From assembly GCA_017991315.1 (NCBI GenBank), contig JAGOQS010000001.1, positions 124,001-188,000 of the forward strand: a stretch of DNA of 64,000 nt, written 5' to 3'. Under the pieces are notes generated by a model. It ran no database searches and had not been told where the DNA came from. It was given only the letters and a program-made list of their open reading frames with translations. This document shows, in pieces, positions 16,250-25,060 of this stretch. Source of the stretch: Ferrovibrio sp. Lineage in GTDB: Bacteria; Pseudomonadota; Alphaproteobacteria; Ferrovibrionales; Ferrovibrionaceae. A program made the translations under genes and the position numbers. How positions within the stretch are numbered: position 1 is the first letter of the stretch; each line of letters starts with the position of its first letter.

Positions 16250-17221
16250 ATGCGAAGGGCGAACATGCGGCGACTGGCGTCGGCAATCGGTTTGATCCTG
16301 GGATTGGCCTGTCCTGCTGTGCCGGCGCAGGCCGATATGGTCGGCCACGGTGCCATGGTCAATGCGGTATCGGTATCCGCCGATGGGCGCCGGCTGCTCT
16401 CGGCCAGTTGGGATTACACGGTTCGTCTCTGGGATCTGGCGAAGCAGAGCGAGTTGAAGGTTTTCGATGGCCATACCGCCAGCGTGAATGCCGTGCTGTT
16501 CATGCCCGATGGCAAGTCGGCACTATCGGCAAGCTGGGATCACACGGTGATCCGCTGGGATCTGAACAGCGGCAAGGAAACCGCAAAGCTCACCGGCCAT
16601 GTCAACAACATTGCCGGCATGGCGCTCAGCCGTGATGGCAAATGGCTGGCCACCGCCAGTTGGGATCGCAGCATCAAGCTTTGGAATCTCGCGACCAACA
16701 AACTGGAGCGCAGTTTTGAAGGCCATGAGGCGAATGTGATGCAGGTCGCTTTCGCCATGGATGACAAGCAGCTTGTTTCGGTGGCGTATGATCTCACGGT
16801 GCGGTTATGGGATGTGGCCAGTGGCAAGGAACTTGCCGCCATGACCGGCCATCAGGCGAGCGTGAATGCTGTCGCGGTTTCGCCGGATGGCAAAACCGCG
16901 CTGACCGGCAGCACGGATGGTACGATCAAGCGTTGGGATCTCGCCGCGCAGCGTGAAAGCGGCAGTCTGCCTGGCCATGGCGCCTTCATCACTTCGATCG
17001 CAATTTCGAAGGATGGCCGTTATGCGCTGTCGGGCGGCGGCGATCGGCTGATGCGGCTATGGGATTTAAACACCGGGCGCCAGATGAAGCAGTTTGCTGG
17101 CCATGAAAAGCCGGTCTGGTCTGTGGCGTTCACGCCCGATGGCAAACGCGCGGTGTCAGGCGGTTACGACACGGTGATCAAGGTTTGGTCGCTGGAGACC
17201 GGCGCGCTCATCAACAACTGA
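16250..17221 (+). CDS. Exported WD40 repeat (seven-bladed propeller) protein
   Basis: This protein of 323 residues has a signal peptide (MRRLASAIGLILGLA to AQA) and seven WD40 units ending in WDYTVRLWDL, WDHTVIRWDL, WDRSIKLWNL, YDLTVRLWDV, TDGTIKRWDL, GDRLMRLWDL and YDTVIKVWSL. That is exactly one seven-bladed propeller. The start could also be the Met at 16265, which has AAGGG just upstream. It is probably a periplasmic scaffold. Its place between FDH and a c-type cytochrome suggests docking of electron-transfer partners, as inference. It follows the fdhC terminator, so it needs its own promoter. Confidence 0.85.
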   Translation: MRRANMRRLASAIGLILGLACPAVPAQADMVGHGAMVNAVSVSADGRRLLSASWDYTVRLWDLAKQSELKVFDGHTASVNAVLFMPDGKSALSASWDHTVIRWDLNSGKETAKLTGHVNNIAGMALSRDGKWLATASWDRSIKLWNLATNKLERSFEGHEANVMQVAFAMDDKQLVSVAYDLTVRLWDVASGKELAAMTGHQASVNAVAVSPDGKTALTGSTDGTIKRWDLAAQRESGSLPGHGAFITSIAISKDGRYALSGGGDRLMRLWDLNTGRQMKQFAGHEKPVWSVAFTPDGKRAVSGGYDTVIKVWSLETGALINN

Positions 17222-17249
17222 GCAACGCCAGTCTGGACGCGGCGAGCGA

Positions 17250-17393
17250 TCAGTTCTGATGCGCTTCCGGGCTGACGCGGGCGCCTTCGGTGCTGAAGGC
17301 GACATCAACCGATTTATTGACAGTGTTCAGGATGAAGGCGGAACCGACCGCGATGACCAGGGCAGCGATCAGGCCGGCGACAAAGGCTTTCAT
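17250..17393 (-). CDS. 47-residue single-span membrane peptide
   Basis: The minus strand encodes MKAFVAGLIAALVIAVGS... with a hydrophobic helix at residues 4-22 and a polar tail ending SPEAHQN, stop TGA. GGAGGAAG lies 4 nt before the ATG, a near-ideal ribosome site. It sits between the WD40 gene and the cytochrome c gene, whose stop is 69 bp upstream of this start on the same strand. Similar one-helix peptides occur near respiratory genes in related bacteria (from memory). It may be a small subunit or regulator of the FDH electron-transfer chain; function unknown. Confidence 0.7.
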   Translation of the reverse strand: MKAFVAGLIAALVIAVGSAFILNTVNKSVDVAFSTEGARVSPEAHQN

Positions 17394-17462
17394 GGGGCTT
17401 CCTCCAAACTGCTGATTTCACTGGATTATATATGAATTAATGGACAAAGGGAAAGGGTTTGG

Positions 17463-17864
17463 CTAGGGCGCCGTGGCCTGTTTCAGCCAGGCAATCAGGT
17501 CAACCCGGTCCTGCGCGATGGCCAGCCCGCCATACATCTTGTTGCCTGGCATGAAGTCCTGCGTCGCGGCCAGGTACGCATCCATTGTCTGCTCGGTCCA
17601 GACCACGGCCGATTTCTTCATGGCCTCGGAATAGCGGTAGTCAGGTAAGCTGCCGGCGCGGCGCCCGAACACGCCATGCAGGCGCGGGCCGACGATGTTG
17701 CGGCCTTTGGCGTCGAGCGTGTGGCAGGCGCGGCATTTGCCCCAGAGTTCCTCGCCGCGCTCAAGGCTTGGCGGCTCCAGTTGATCGGCATTCGCAGCTT
17801 GTGCCCGGGCATCGCCGGCACACAAGAAAAGCGCTGGAAGCAACATCCAAATCGCAGTCCGCAC
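17463..17864 (-). CDS. Class I c-type cytochrome, exported
   Basis: This is a monoheme cytochrome of 133 residues. I chose GTG 17864, because GGAGG lies 5 nt upstream and the signal peptide (VRTAIWMLLPALFLCAGDARA) then begins at once; an ATG extension to 17927 lacks such support. The heme motif CRACH follows GEELWGKC, and the likely distal Met is in DFMPGNKM. This is the cytochrome c2/c550 layout common in alphaproteobacteria. It probably shuttles electrons in the periplasm, and its location suggests a link to formate oxidation. Confidence 0.87.
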   Translation of the reverse strand: MRTAIWMLLPALFLCAGDARAQAANADQLEPPSLERGEELWGKCRACHTLDAKGRNIVGPRLHGVFGRRAGSLPDYRYSEAMKKSAVVWTEQTMDAYLAATQDFMPGNKMYGGLAIAQDRVDLIAWLKQATAP

Positions 17865-17948
17865 CAAGGCCTCCGGCTGGTTTTCGTGTTGTTGCAACAC
17901 TATAATCAGAGACGTGTAGTTTACCATATTGTCGGGTGAAAACAGGCC

Positions 17949-19994
17949 ATGCGGCTGGACGGAAAACGCGTCCTGGTGTGCAACTGCGAAGGCATGATGC
18001 CGCTGGATGGCAAGGCGCTGGCGCGTGCCTGCGGCGCTGCCGAAGGCGGTGACGTCGCCAGCCAGCTTTGCCGTGCCCAGATCAAGAATTTCCAGGCGGC
18101 ATTGCGGGCCGGCGAACCGTTGGTGGTGGCCTGCACCCAGGAAAGCCCGCTGTTCGACGAGCAGCGCGAGGAACTGGGCAGCGATGTTCCGGTCACCTAT
18201 GTCAATATCCGCGAAACCGCCGGCTGGTCGGCGGAGGCGCCGGCGGCAACGCCGAAGATCGCCGCGCTGATTGCCGCCGCCACGGTGCCGTCGCCGGTCC
18301 TGCCGGCTGTCACGATGAAATCCGAAGGCGTGGCCCTGGTCTATGGCCGCGACGAGCAGGCAATCGCCGTGGCGCGACAGCTCAGCGACCGGCTTGATGT
18401 CACCATCATGCTGGATCGGCCGAAGGATGTTTCACCGCCTGCGGTGATGGATTTGCCGATCGTGCAGGGCCGCATCGCAACGGCACGCGGTCATCTCGGT
18501 GCGTTCGATCTGGTGATCGACGATTACGCCTTGCCGCTGCCTTCCTCGCGCCGCAGCCTGCAATTCGGGGCGCCGCGCAATGGTGCCAAATCGCGCTGCG
18601 ATATCATCATCGATCTCACTGGCGGTGCGCCGCTGTTTTCCGCCCATGAAAAGCGCGATGGCTATTTCCGCCCGGACCCCAAGGATCCGGCCGCGGTTCA
18701 GCTTGCGCTGTTCGAGGCCGCAGACCTGATCGGCAGTTTTGAAAAGCCGATCTATGTCAATTTCCATGCCGAACTCTGCGCCCATAGCCGTTCGAAGAAA
18801 ACCGGCTGCACGCGCTGTCTCGATGTCTGCCCCACTGGGGCGATCACGCCGGCCGGCGACCATGTGGCCATCGATCCCTATATCTGCGGCGGCTGCGGCA
18901 ATTGCGGCGCGGTCTGCCCGACCGGGGCCGCAGAATACAGCCTGCCGCCGCCGGCCACGCTGACCGACCGCCTGCGCAGCCTGTTGCTGGCCTATCGCGA
19001 AGCTGGCGGCAGCCAGGCCGTGATCCTGCTGCATGATGCCAAGCATGGTGCGCCGCTGATCGATGCGCTGGCGCGCTATGGCGATGGCCTGCCGGCCCGC
19101 GTGCTGCCTTTCGCCGTGCATGCGCTAGGCGAATGCAATGTGGCTTTCTTTGCGTCCGCCTTTGCCTATGGCGCCGCCGATCTGCGCATGCTGGCGCCGG
19201 CCAAGCGCAGCGACGATGTAGCCGGGCTGGGCCAGCAGATGGCGCTGACCGAAAGCGTGCTGGTGGGCCTGGGCTATGAAGGCGGCCGCGTGGGCCTGAT
19301 CGAGGCCGATGATCCGGACCGGCTGGCGGCGGCGCTTGCCGCGCTGCCGCGCCGTGAAGGGCCAAGCGGTGCCAGCTATCTGCCGATGGGCCGCAACCGC
19401 GACCTGTCGCGCCTGGCCTTCCGGCATCTGCATGCGGTGGCGCCGCAGCCGGTGGATGCCGTGGTGCTGCCACCGGGCGCGCCGTTTGGCAGCCTGCAGG
19501 TCGATGCCGCGAATTGCACGCTTTGCCTGGCCTGTGTTTCCTCCTGCCCGACCGGCGCGCTGAGCGATGACCCGGAGCGTCCGCGCCTGACTTTCACCGA
19601 GGATGCCTGCGTGCAATGCGGCCTGTGCAAGGCGACCTGCCCTGAGAAGGTGATCGCGCTCGAGCCGCGGGTGAATTTCACTGCCCAGTCGGCACAGCCG
19701 CGCCTGGTGAAGGAAGAGGAGCCGTTCCACTGCATTCGTTGCGCCAAGCCGTTCGGCACCAAATCCTCGATCGAGAAGGTGATCGCCAAGCTGGAAGGCA
19801 AGCACTGGATGTATGGCCAGAGCGCCGTTGCCGACCGCATGCGGATGTGCGCCGATTGCCGCGTGATCGTGCAGAGCGAAAGCAAGATCGATCCCTATGC
19901 CGGCGCACCGCGCCCCGAAGTCCGCACCACGGATGATTACCTTGCCGAGCGCGCGGCAGCGGAATTCAAGGCTGCCGGCAAGAAGCCGTCATGA
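17949..19994 (+). CDS. Large multi-[4Fe-4S] cytoplasmic protein of FDH cluster
   Basis: This is an iron-sulfur protein of 681 residues without signal peptide or membrane spans. The N terminus contains VCNCEGMMP. Around residue 278 lie CAHSRSKKTGCTRCLDVC and CGGCGNCGAVC; around 520-560 lie CTLCLACVSSC and CVQCGLCKATC; near the C terminus CIRCAKPFG and CADC form a further possible metal site. This gives at least four ferredoxin-like cubanes plus extra Cys pairs. It may carry electrons from FDH or to a cytoplasmic acceptor. Its stop overlaps the mobB start (ATGA), tying it to cofactor synthesis. Similar proteins accompany FDH genes in rhizobia-like genomes; the exact reaction is unknown. Confidence 0.8.
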   Translation: MRLDGKRVLVCNCEGMMPLDGKALARACGAAEGGDVASQLCRAQIKNFQAALRAGEPLVVACTQESPLFDEQREELGSDVPVTYVNIRETAGWSAEAPAATPKIAALIAAATVPSPVLPAVTMKSEGVALVYGRDEQAIAVARQLSDRLDVTIMLDRPKDVSPPAVMDLPIVQGRIATARGHLGAFDLVIDDYALPLPSSRRSLQFGAPRNGAKSRCDIIIDLTGGAPLFSAHEKRDGYFRPDPKDPAAVQLALFEAADLIGSFEKPIYVNFHAELCAHSRSKKTGCTRCLDVCPTGAITPAGDHVAIDPYICGGCGNCGAVCPTGAAEYSLPPPATLTDRLRSLLLAYREAGGSQAVILLHDAKHGAPLIDALARYGDGLPARVLPFAVHALGECNVAFFASAFAYGAADLRMLAPAKRSDDVAGLGQQMALTESVLVGLGYEGGRVGLIEADDPDRLAAALAALPRREGPSGASYLPMGRNRDLSRLAFRHLHAVAPQPVDAVVLPPGAPFGSLQVDAANCTLCLACVSSCPTGALSDDPERPRLTFTEDACVQCGLCKATCPEKVIALEPRVNFTAQSAQPRLVKEEEPFHCIRCAKPFGTKSSIEKVIAKLEGKHWMYGQSAVADRMRMCADCRVIVQSESKIDPYAGAPRPEVRTTDDYLAERAAAEFKAAGKKPS

Positions 19995-20548
19995 AGGCCG
20001 AGCGTGAAGCGTCTGGTATGAAGGTTCTGGGCATTTCCGGCTGGAGCGGCGCAGGCAAGACCACGCTGCTGGTGGAACTGATCCCGCTGCTTGTGGCGCA
20101 GGGCGTGAAGGTCTCGACCATCAAGCATGCGCATCACGAATTCGATGTCGACAAGCCCGGCAAGGATTCCTATCGTCATCGCGAGGCCGGCGCCAGCGAG
20201 GTCGTGATCAGCTCGGCCCGGCGCTATGCAATCATGCATGAATTGCGTGGCGAGGCCGAGCCGACGCTGGAAGAGTTGCTTGCACGCCTTGGCCCGGTGG
20301 ATCTGGTGCTGGTGGAAGGCTTCAAGAAATCCAGTCATGCCAAGATCGAGGTCTGGCGCGCTTCGGTTGGCAAGCCGATGCTGCAGGCGGAGGATGCCAC
20401 GATCATTGCTGTAGCCAGCGATGCCGCGATACCGGCTTTGCCGGTACCGCAACTGGATGTGAATCGACCGCAGCAGGTGGTTGCGTTCATTCTCGCCTGG
20501 ATGGCGGGCGGCGGCAGGCACGAGGTGCAGCGTGGCGCAGCTGAGTGA
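19991..20548 (+). CDS. mobB: Molybdopterin-guanine dinucleotide biosynthesis protein MobB
   Basis: This GTP-binding protein has 185 residues. The P-loop ISGWSGAGKTTL is at residues ~14-25, then VSTIKHAHHEFDVDKPGKDSYRHREAGA, the conserved MobB segment, and DLVLVEGFKKS (Walker-B-like). MobB assists MobA in attaching GMP to molybdopterin; mobA is not in the window. The ATG at 19991 overlaps the preceding stop; the Met at residue 10 is an alternative start that still precedes the P-loop. The 3' end overlaps the moeA start by 17 bp. Confidence 0.93.
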   Translation: MKAEREASGMKVLGISGWSGAGKTTLLVELIPLLVAQGVKVSTIKHAHHEFDVDKPGKDSYRHREAGASEVVISSARRYAIMHELRGEAEPTLEELLARLGPVDLVLVEGFKKSSHAKIEVWRASVGKPMLQAEDATIIAVASDAAIPALPVPQLDVNRPQQVVAFILAWMAGGGRHEVQRGAAE

Positions 20549-21803
20549 CGACTGCTTTGCCCATGGCGGCACGTTGCTGCGGCTGGATGCCGCCTTGGCT
20601 GAACTCTCTTCCCGTCTAGTTCCGATTGCGCCGACTGAAGCCCTGCCATTGGCACTTTGCCATGGCCTCATCCTGGCCGAGCCTCTCGTAGCCAAAGTCG
20701 CGGTGCCGCCGCGCGATAATTCCGCCGTCGATGGGTATGCGGTCTATTACGATGATCTATCGCGTGATGGCGAGACCCGCCTGCCGGTGATCGGCCGCTC
20801 TGCTGCGGGCCATCCGTTTCCCATGCCACAGCCGCATGGCACAGCGGTGCGGGTACTCACCGGTGCCCTGATGCCGCTGGGTGCAGGCAGCAATCACCCC
20901 GATACGGTGATGATGCAGGAGGATTGCCGGGTCGAGGGTGATGCGGTGGTGATTCAGCCCGGTATCAAGCGCGGCGCCAACCGCCGGCTGGCGGGCGAGG
21001 ATCTGGCGGCCGGGGAAACCGTGCTGCCTGCCGGTCGCATCCTGTCGGCGCAGGACCTGGCGCTGGCGGCTGCCAGCGGCCATGCCGTGCTGATGGTGCG
21101 GCGGCCGCTGCGCGTGGCCTTGGTGTCGACAGGCGATGAATTGCACGAAGCCGGTGGCCCGCTGCCTGATGGCGGTATTTACGATGCCAACCGCCCGATG
21201 CTGGCGGCTCTGCTCGCCGCTGCGGGCTGCAAGGTGAGTGATCTTGGCATTCAGCCGGATCGCCGCGATCACCTCACCGCCTTTTTCGCCGCTATGGCGC
21301 GCGACTATGATGCGGTGGTGACATCCGGCGGCGTTTCGACCGGCGAGGAAGATCATGTGAAGGCCGCCATCGAGGCGCAGGGCCGCCTGGATTTCTGGCG
21401 TCTGGCGATCAAGCCGGGCAGGCCGGTGGCGCTGGGCATGATCGGGCATGTGCCTTTCTTCGGTCTGCCGGGCAATCCGGTGGCGGCAATGCTCACCTTC
21501 TGCTTCTTCGCACGGCCGCTGCTGCAACGCTTGAATGGCGCAACGCCGCTGCCGCCGCGCAGTTTCCCGGTCACCGCCGGATTTTCCTACAGGAAGAAGG
21601 CGGATCGCCGCGAATGGGTGCGCGTCTCGCTGCAGGATGATGGCCGGGGCGGCTGGCGGGCCGAGAAATATCCCATTGATGGCGCAGGCGTGATCACCTC
21701 GCTGACGCGCACCGATGGCTTGATCGAGCTGCCGGAAGACCTGTTGCGCCTGGAACCGGGTGAGACTGCCCGCTTCTATCCGTATGAAGCGCTCGGGCTC
21801 TGA
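20532..21803 (+). CDS. moeA: Molybdopterin molybdenumtransferase MoeA
   Basis: MoeA inserts the metal into adenylated molybdopterin. I chose GTG 20532 (423 residues), with GAGGTG upstream, over the longer frame beginning at 20481 inside mobB. Family motifs are PPRDNSAVDGYAV, TGALMPLGAG, MQEDC, STGDEL, YDANRPML, TSGGVSTGEEDHV, KPGRPVALG and FGLPGNPVA. The last gene of the FDH-linked set, it completes a local cofactor route with mobB and fdhD. Confidence 0.95.
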   Translation: MAQLSDDCFAHGGTLLRLDAALAELSSRLVPIAPTEALPLALCHGLILAEPLVAKVAVPPRDNSAVDGYAVYYDDLSRDGETRLPVIGRSAAGHPFPMPQPHGTAVRVLTGALMPLGAGSNHPDTVMMQEDCRVEGDAVVIQPGIKRGANRRLAGEDLAAGETVLPAGRILSAQDLALAAASGHAVLMVRRPLRVALVSTGDELHEAGGPLPDGGIYDANRPMLAALLAAAGCKVSDLGIQPDRRDHLTAFFAAMARDYDAVVTSGGVSTGEEDHVKAAIEAQGRLDFWRLAIKPGRPVALGMIGHVPFFGLPGNPVAAMLTFCFFARPLLQRLNGATPLPPRSFPVTAGFSYRKKADRREWVRVSLQDDGRGGWRAEKYPIDGAGVITSLTRTDGLIELPEDLLRLEPGETARFYPYEALGL

Positions 21804-22070
21804 CGCCTGACCGGGCCACGGTTCCGGCCGGCCAGTAAACCTTAATAAACAAGTATTAATGAGCCCTGGCGGCAGCATTGCTGGTATTTTTGTAACAAAA
21901 CACCAACCCTGGGATTATTCTATTCTTCAGTCGCTGTTTTTGTGCGAGGTCCCGCGGGGTGGGGCCGGTGAAGCCGCTGTCAGTCAGGGGCCGATCTTCG
22001 CACACAAGTTTGAGCATGAGGCGGCTGCCATGCTTGGCAGGATAAACCGGGTGGAAAACAGGGGTGACGC

Positions 22071-23735
22071 ATGTTCGGTCTATTCGCACGCAAGGACGAG
22101 GCATTCGCGGCGGCCAAATTCGAGGCGATCAACCGCTCCCAGGGCATGATCGAGTTCGGCCTCGATGGCACCATCCTGCAGGCCAATGAAAACTTCCTCG
22201 CCGCCATGGGCTATACGCTGTCGGAAGTGCAGGGCAAGCATCACAGCATTTTCGTCAGCCCGGAATACAAGGCGAGCGCCGAATATCGTGGCTTCTGGGA
22301 GAAGCTGCGGCGCGGCGAATATGATGCCGGGCAATATCTGCGGCTTGGCAAGGGTGGCCGCGAGGTCTGGATCCAGGCCAGCTACAATCCGATCTTTGAC
22401 AAGAATGGCCAGCCGGTGCGGGTGGTGAAAATCGCCGCCGATATCACCGAGCAGAAGCAGCGCGCCGCCGATTTCGAGGGCCAGCTTGCGGCGATACGCA
22501 AGTCGCAGGGCATGATCAGCTTCACCCTGGATGGCATTGTGCTGGATGCCAATGAAGCGTTTCTCGCCGTGCTCGGCTACAGCCTGGATGAAGTGCGCGG
22601 CAAGCATCACCGCCTGTTTGTCGAGCCGGCTTATGCCGAGAGCCAGGCCTACCGGGATTTCTGGGCCAAGCTGCATCGCGGCGCCTACGATGCCGGGCAG
22701 TATCGCCGTGTTGGCAAGGGTGGCAGGGAGGTCTGGATCCAGGCTTCCTACAACCCGATCCTCGATGCCAGTGGCCGGCCTTACAAGGTGGTGAAATTCG
22801 CCACCGACATCACGGCACAGGTCCGGTCGGCGCAATTGATGCGCCAGGCGGTGGATAAGGTGATCGCCGCCGCGCGCGCCAACGACCTGACGCAGCGTAT
22901 CGACATTGCCGAACTCAATGGCGATATCCGCGAGCTCTGCCAGGGCATCAATGAATTGCTCGATTCCACCAGCGAAGTGATCCGGGCGTTGAAAGCCGCA
23001 TCGGAAGCCATTGCCGCATCCACGGATGAAATCTCCGTTGGCAGCAGCGACATGGCTTCGCGCACCGAGAGCCAGGCGGCCAGCATCGAGCAAACCGCCG
23101 CCGCGATGCACCAGATCACCGCAACCGTGCGGCAGAATGCCGATAATGCCCAGGCGGCAAACCAGCTCAGCCAGGCGGCGCGCGAAACCGGTGAGCGCGG
23201 CGGAGTCGTGGTGAATGATGCGGTGGCCGCGGTCAGTCGCATCGAGGATAGCGCGCGGCGGATTTCCGATATTGTCGGCCTGATCGACGAAATCGCCTTT
23301 CAGACCAACTTGCTGGCGCTCAATGCTTCCGTCGAAGCCGCGCGGGCCGGGGAGGCGGGCAAAGGATTTGCTGTCGTGGCGCAGGAGGTGCGAGCCCTGG
23401 CGCAGCGTTCCGCCAGCGCCTCCAAGGATATCAAGGGGCTGATTTCGGAATCCAATGCTCAAGTAAAATCAGGTGCCGAGCTGGTTGGCCGCACCGGCAC
23501 AGCGCTGCATGAAATCCTGTCGGCGATCAAGAAAGTGAGCGATATCGTGGCGGAGATCTCGGCTGCCAGCCGCGAGCAATCCACCGGCCTGGAGCAGGTC
23601 AACACCGCCGTCACCAGCATGGATGAACTGACCCAGCGCAATGGCGCACTAATCGAGGAGAGTGCCGCCTCCGCCCAGGCCCTGGCCGATCAGGCCGCCA
23701 AACTGGCCGCTCTGGTGCAGAGTTATCGCGTCTAG
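22071..23735 (+). CDS. Soluble methyl-accepting chemotaxis protein with two PAS domains (BdlA/Aer2-like)
   Basis: This 554-residue protein lacks transmembrane segments. Two closely similar PAS domains (residues ~17-135 and ~140-255) share GKHH and [16 protein letters not shown], so they look like an internal duplication; both resemble heme- or flavin-binding PAS of BdlA and Aer. A linker is followed by the signalling hairpin with [21 protein letters not shown], the CheA/CheW contact tip. It probably senses redox or oxygen in the cytoplasm. The 267-bp gap before it holds an A/T-rich stretch at 21840-21860 but no site I can name. Its stop overlaps that of the convergent gene by 3 bases. Confidence 0.9.
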   Translation: MFGLFARKDEAFAAAKFEAINRSQGMIEFGLDGTILQANENFLAAMGYTLSEVQGKHHSIFVSPEYKASAEYRGFWEKLRRGEYDAGQYLRLGKGGREVWIQASYNPIFDKNGQPVRVVKIAADITEQKQRAADFEGQLAAIRKSQGMISFTLDGIVLDANEAFLAVLGYSLDEVRGKHHRLFVEPAYAESQAYRDFWAKLHRGAYDAGQYRRVGKGGREVWIQASYNPILDASGRPYKVVKFATDITAQVRSAQLMRQAVDKVIAAARANDLTQRIDIAELNGDIRELCQGINELLDSTSEVIRALKAASEAIAASTDEISVGSSDMASRTESQAASIEQTAAAMHQITATVRQNADNAQAANQLSQAARETGERGGVVVNDAVAAVSRIEDSARRISDIVGLIDEIAFQTNLLALNASVEAARAGEAGKGFAVVAQEVRALAQRSASASKDIKGLISESNAQVKSGAELVGRTGTALHEILSAIKKVSDIVAEISAASREQSTGLEQVNTAVTSMDELTQRNGALIEESAASAQALADQAAKLAALVQSYRV

Positions 23736-24820
23736 GCGCTGTCGCGGTCGAAGCGCGGCAGCAGCAGCGATTGCAGGATGCCGCGTTCGAGTGTGCTGCT
23801 GTTGATTGGCGTTGCGCTCGGTTGCAGATTCTCCACATCGCCTTCGGGCCAGACCTGCAGCGTCATCACCTGTGAAACACGACGGCCATCGATGGTCAGC
23901 GGCAGCATCAGTCGCCGGGTGCGGCCGTGGCGGCCCAGGTCCCAGCGGAACGAGCTTTCGGAATAGACCGGGCTGGCGGTATCGTAGACGCGACGGAACA
24001 GGCCGCGAATATAGACGGCATAGTCGTCGCGCATCAGGTCGTCGATGCGCTCGCCGGAGAAGTCGCGACCGAATTTTTCCGCCATGGCGGCACCGACCAT
24101 GTGGAAGCGCACATCGAAAGGATCATGCAGCAATTCGGCAATGACCAAGTGCGGCAGTAGCTGCCGTGGCAGGTCGATGGGAGAAATATCGCTGCGAAAT
24201 GGCGCGAAGCGCGAACTACGTTTTGATGCCCAGTATATTGCCGCTTCCAGCAGCAGTGGATCGTCGTAAAAGGGCAGGCCGGTATCAAACAAGGCACGCT
24301 GCGCGGCATTGCCGGTTTGGTATTGCAGCGTCCCGGTGATGAATTCAGCCAAGCTGTAGAGGGTTACCAGGTCGCGCTCGCGCCATTGCCGGGGTGCGCC
24401 AGTTTGCTCACAGCACAGGATTGCTGCCGGCGTGCCGTCGCGGTCATGGATCAGGAAATCCAGCAGCGAATAGATGTCATTGTCGGTGAAGTAGTCTTTA
24501 GTGAAGCAGCGTGTTGCGGGATGCTGTCGCGCCTCTTCTGCGGCGATCACGCGCTCGGCGAGGATGGCATCCAGGTAGGAGGCATACTGGTCGCGGCTGA
24601 TCACCATGCCGGCCGGTGCATTGGCGATGCGGCGGTCGATCAGGTATTGGCAGGAAATGCTGCCATTGGCCTCGAAATACCAGATGCTGGCGCGTGTTGC
24701 CTGGGTAGCGTCTAGCGCATCACGGCACACGGCGTTGAAGAGATTGCGTAGGCCCGCCGCGTTTAGGGCATGGGCCACGGCCAATCGCGACCGGTCGAAC
24801 ACTGCTGCTTCCCAATCCAT
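23732..24820 (-). CDS. GAF domain plus PAS_5-like sensory protein
   Basis: This is a 362-residue cytoplasmic protein. Residues ~1-170 form a GAF-like sensor ([20 protein letters not shown], then [21 protein letters not shown]). Residues ~195-335 match the PAS_5 family common in Rhodospirillales ([41 protein letters not shown]). No output domain is present. It converges with the chemoreceptor gene, the stops overlapping. Its function is probably ligand or light/redox sensing with an unknown partner. The 240 bp before it are shared with the divergent radical SAM gene. Confidence 0.72.
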   Translation of the reverse strand: MDWEAAVFDRSRLAVAHALNAAGLRNLFNAVCRDALDATQATRASIWYFEANGSISCQYLIDRRIANAPAGMVISRDQYASYLDAILAERVIAAEEARQHPATRCFTKDYFTDNDIYSLLDFLIHDRDGTPAAILCCEQTGAPRQWRERDLVTLYSLAEFITGTLQYQTGNAAQRALFDTGLPFYDDPLLLEAAIYWASKRSSRFAPFRSDISPIDLPRQLLPHLVIAELLHDPFDVRFHMVGAAMAEKFGRDFSGERIDDLMRDDYAVYIRGLFRRVYDTASPVYSESSFRWDLGRHGRTRRLMLPLTIDGRRVSQVMTLQVWPEGDVENLQPSATPINSSTLERGILQSLLLPRFDRDSA

Positions 24821-25060
24821 ACCTGCCGCAACGAAACGGCTAAGCCCTGCTTTATCGTCGTTATACGACGCATCGGCGGAAACGCTGCGGTCACGTTCAT
24901 GTGTAGCGGGTGTTCGCCCCGCGTTGAAGTCGAATTCTGTCCAATCCTGTCTAATTTTGATAGCAACTACAGTATGTTACCGCAAATTTATATCGCATAT
25001 ACGGCGAGTATATATGATTTTTATTAGGGTCGAGGCGCCTACCCCAAGGAGCTTCGAATC

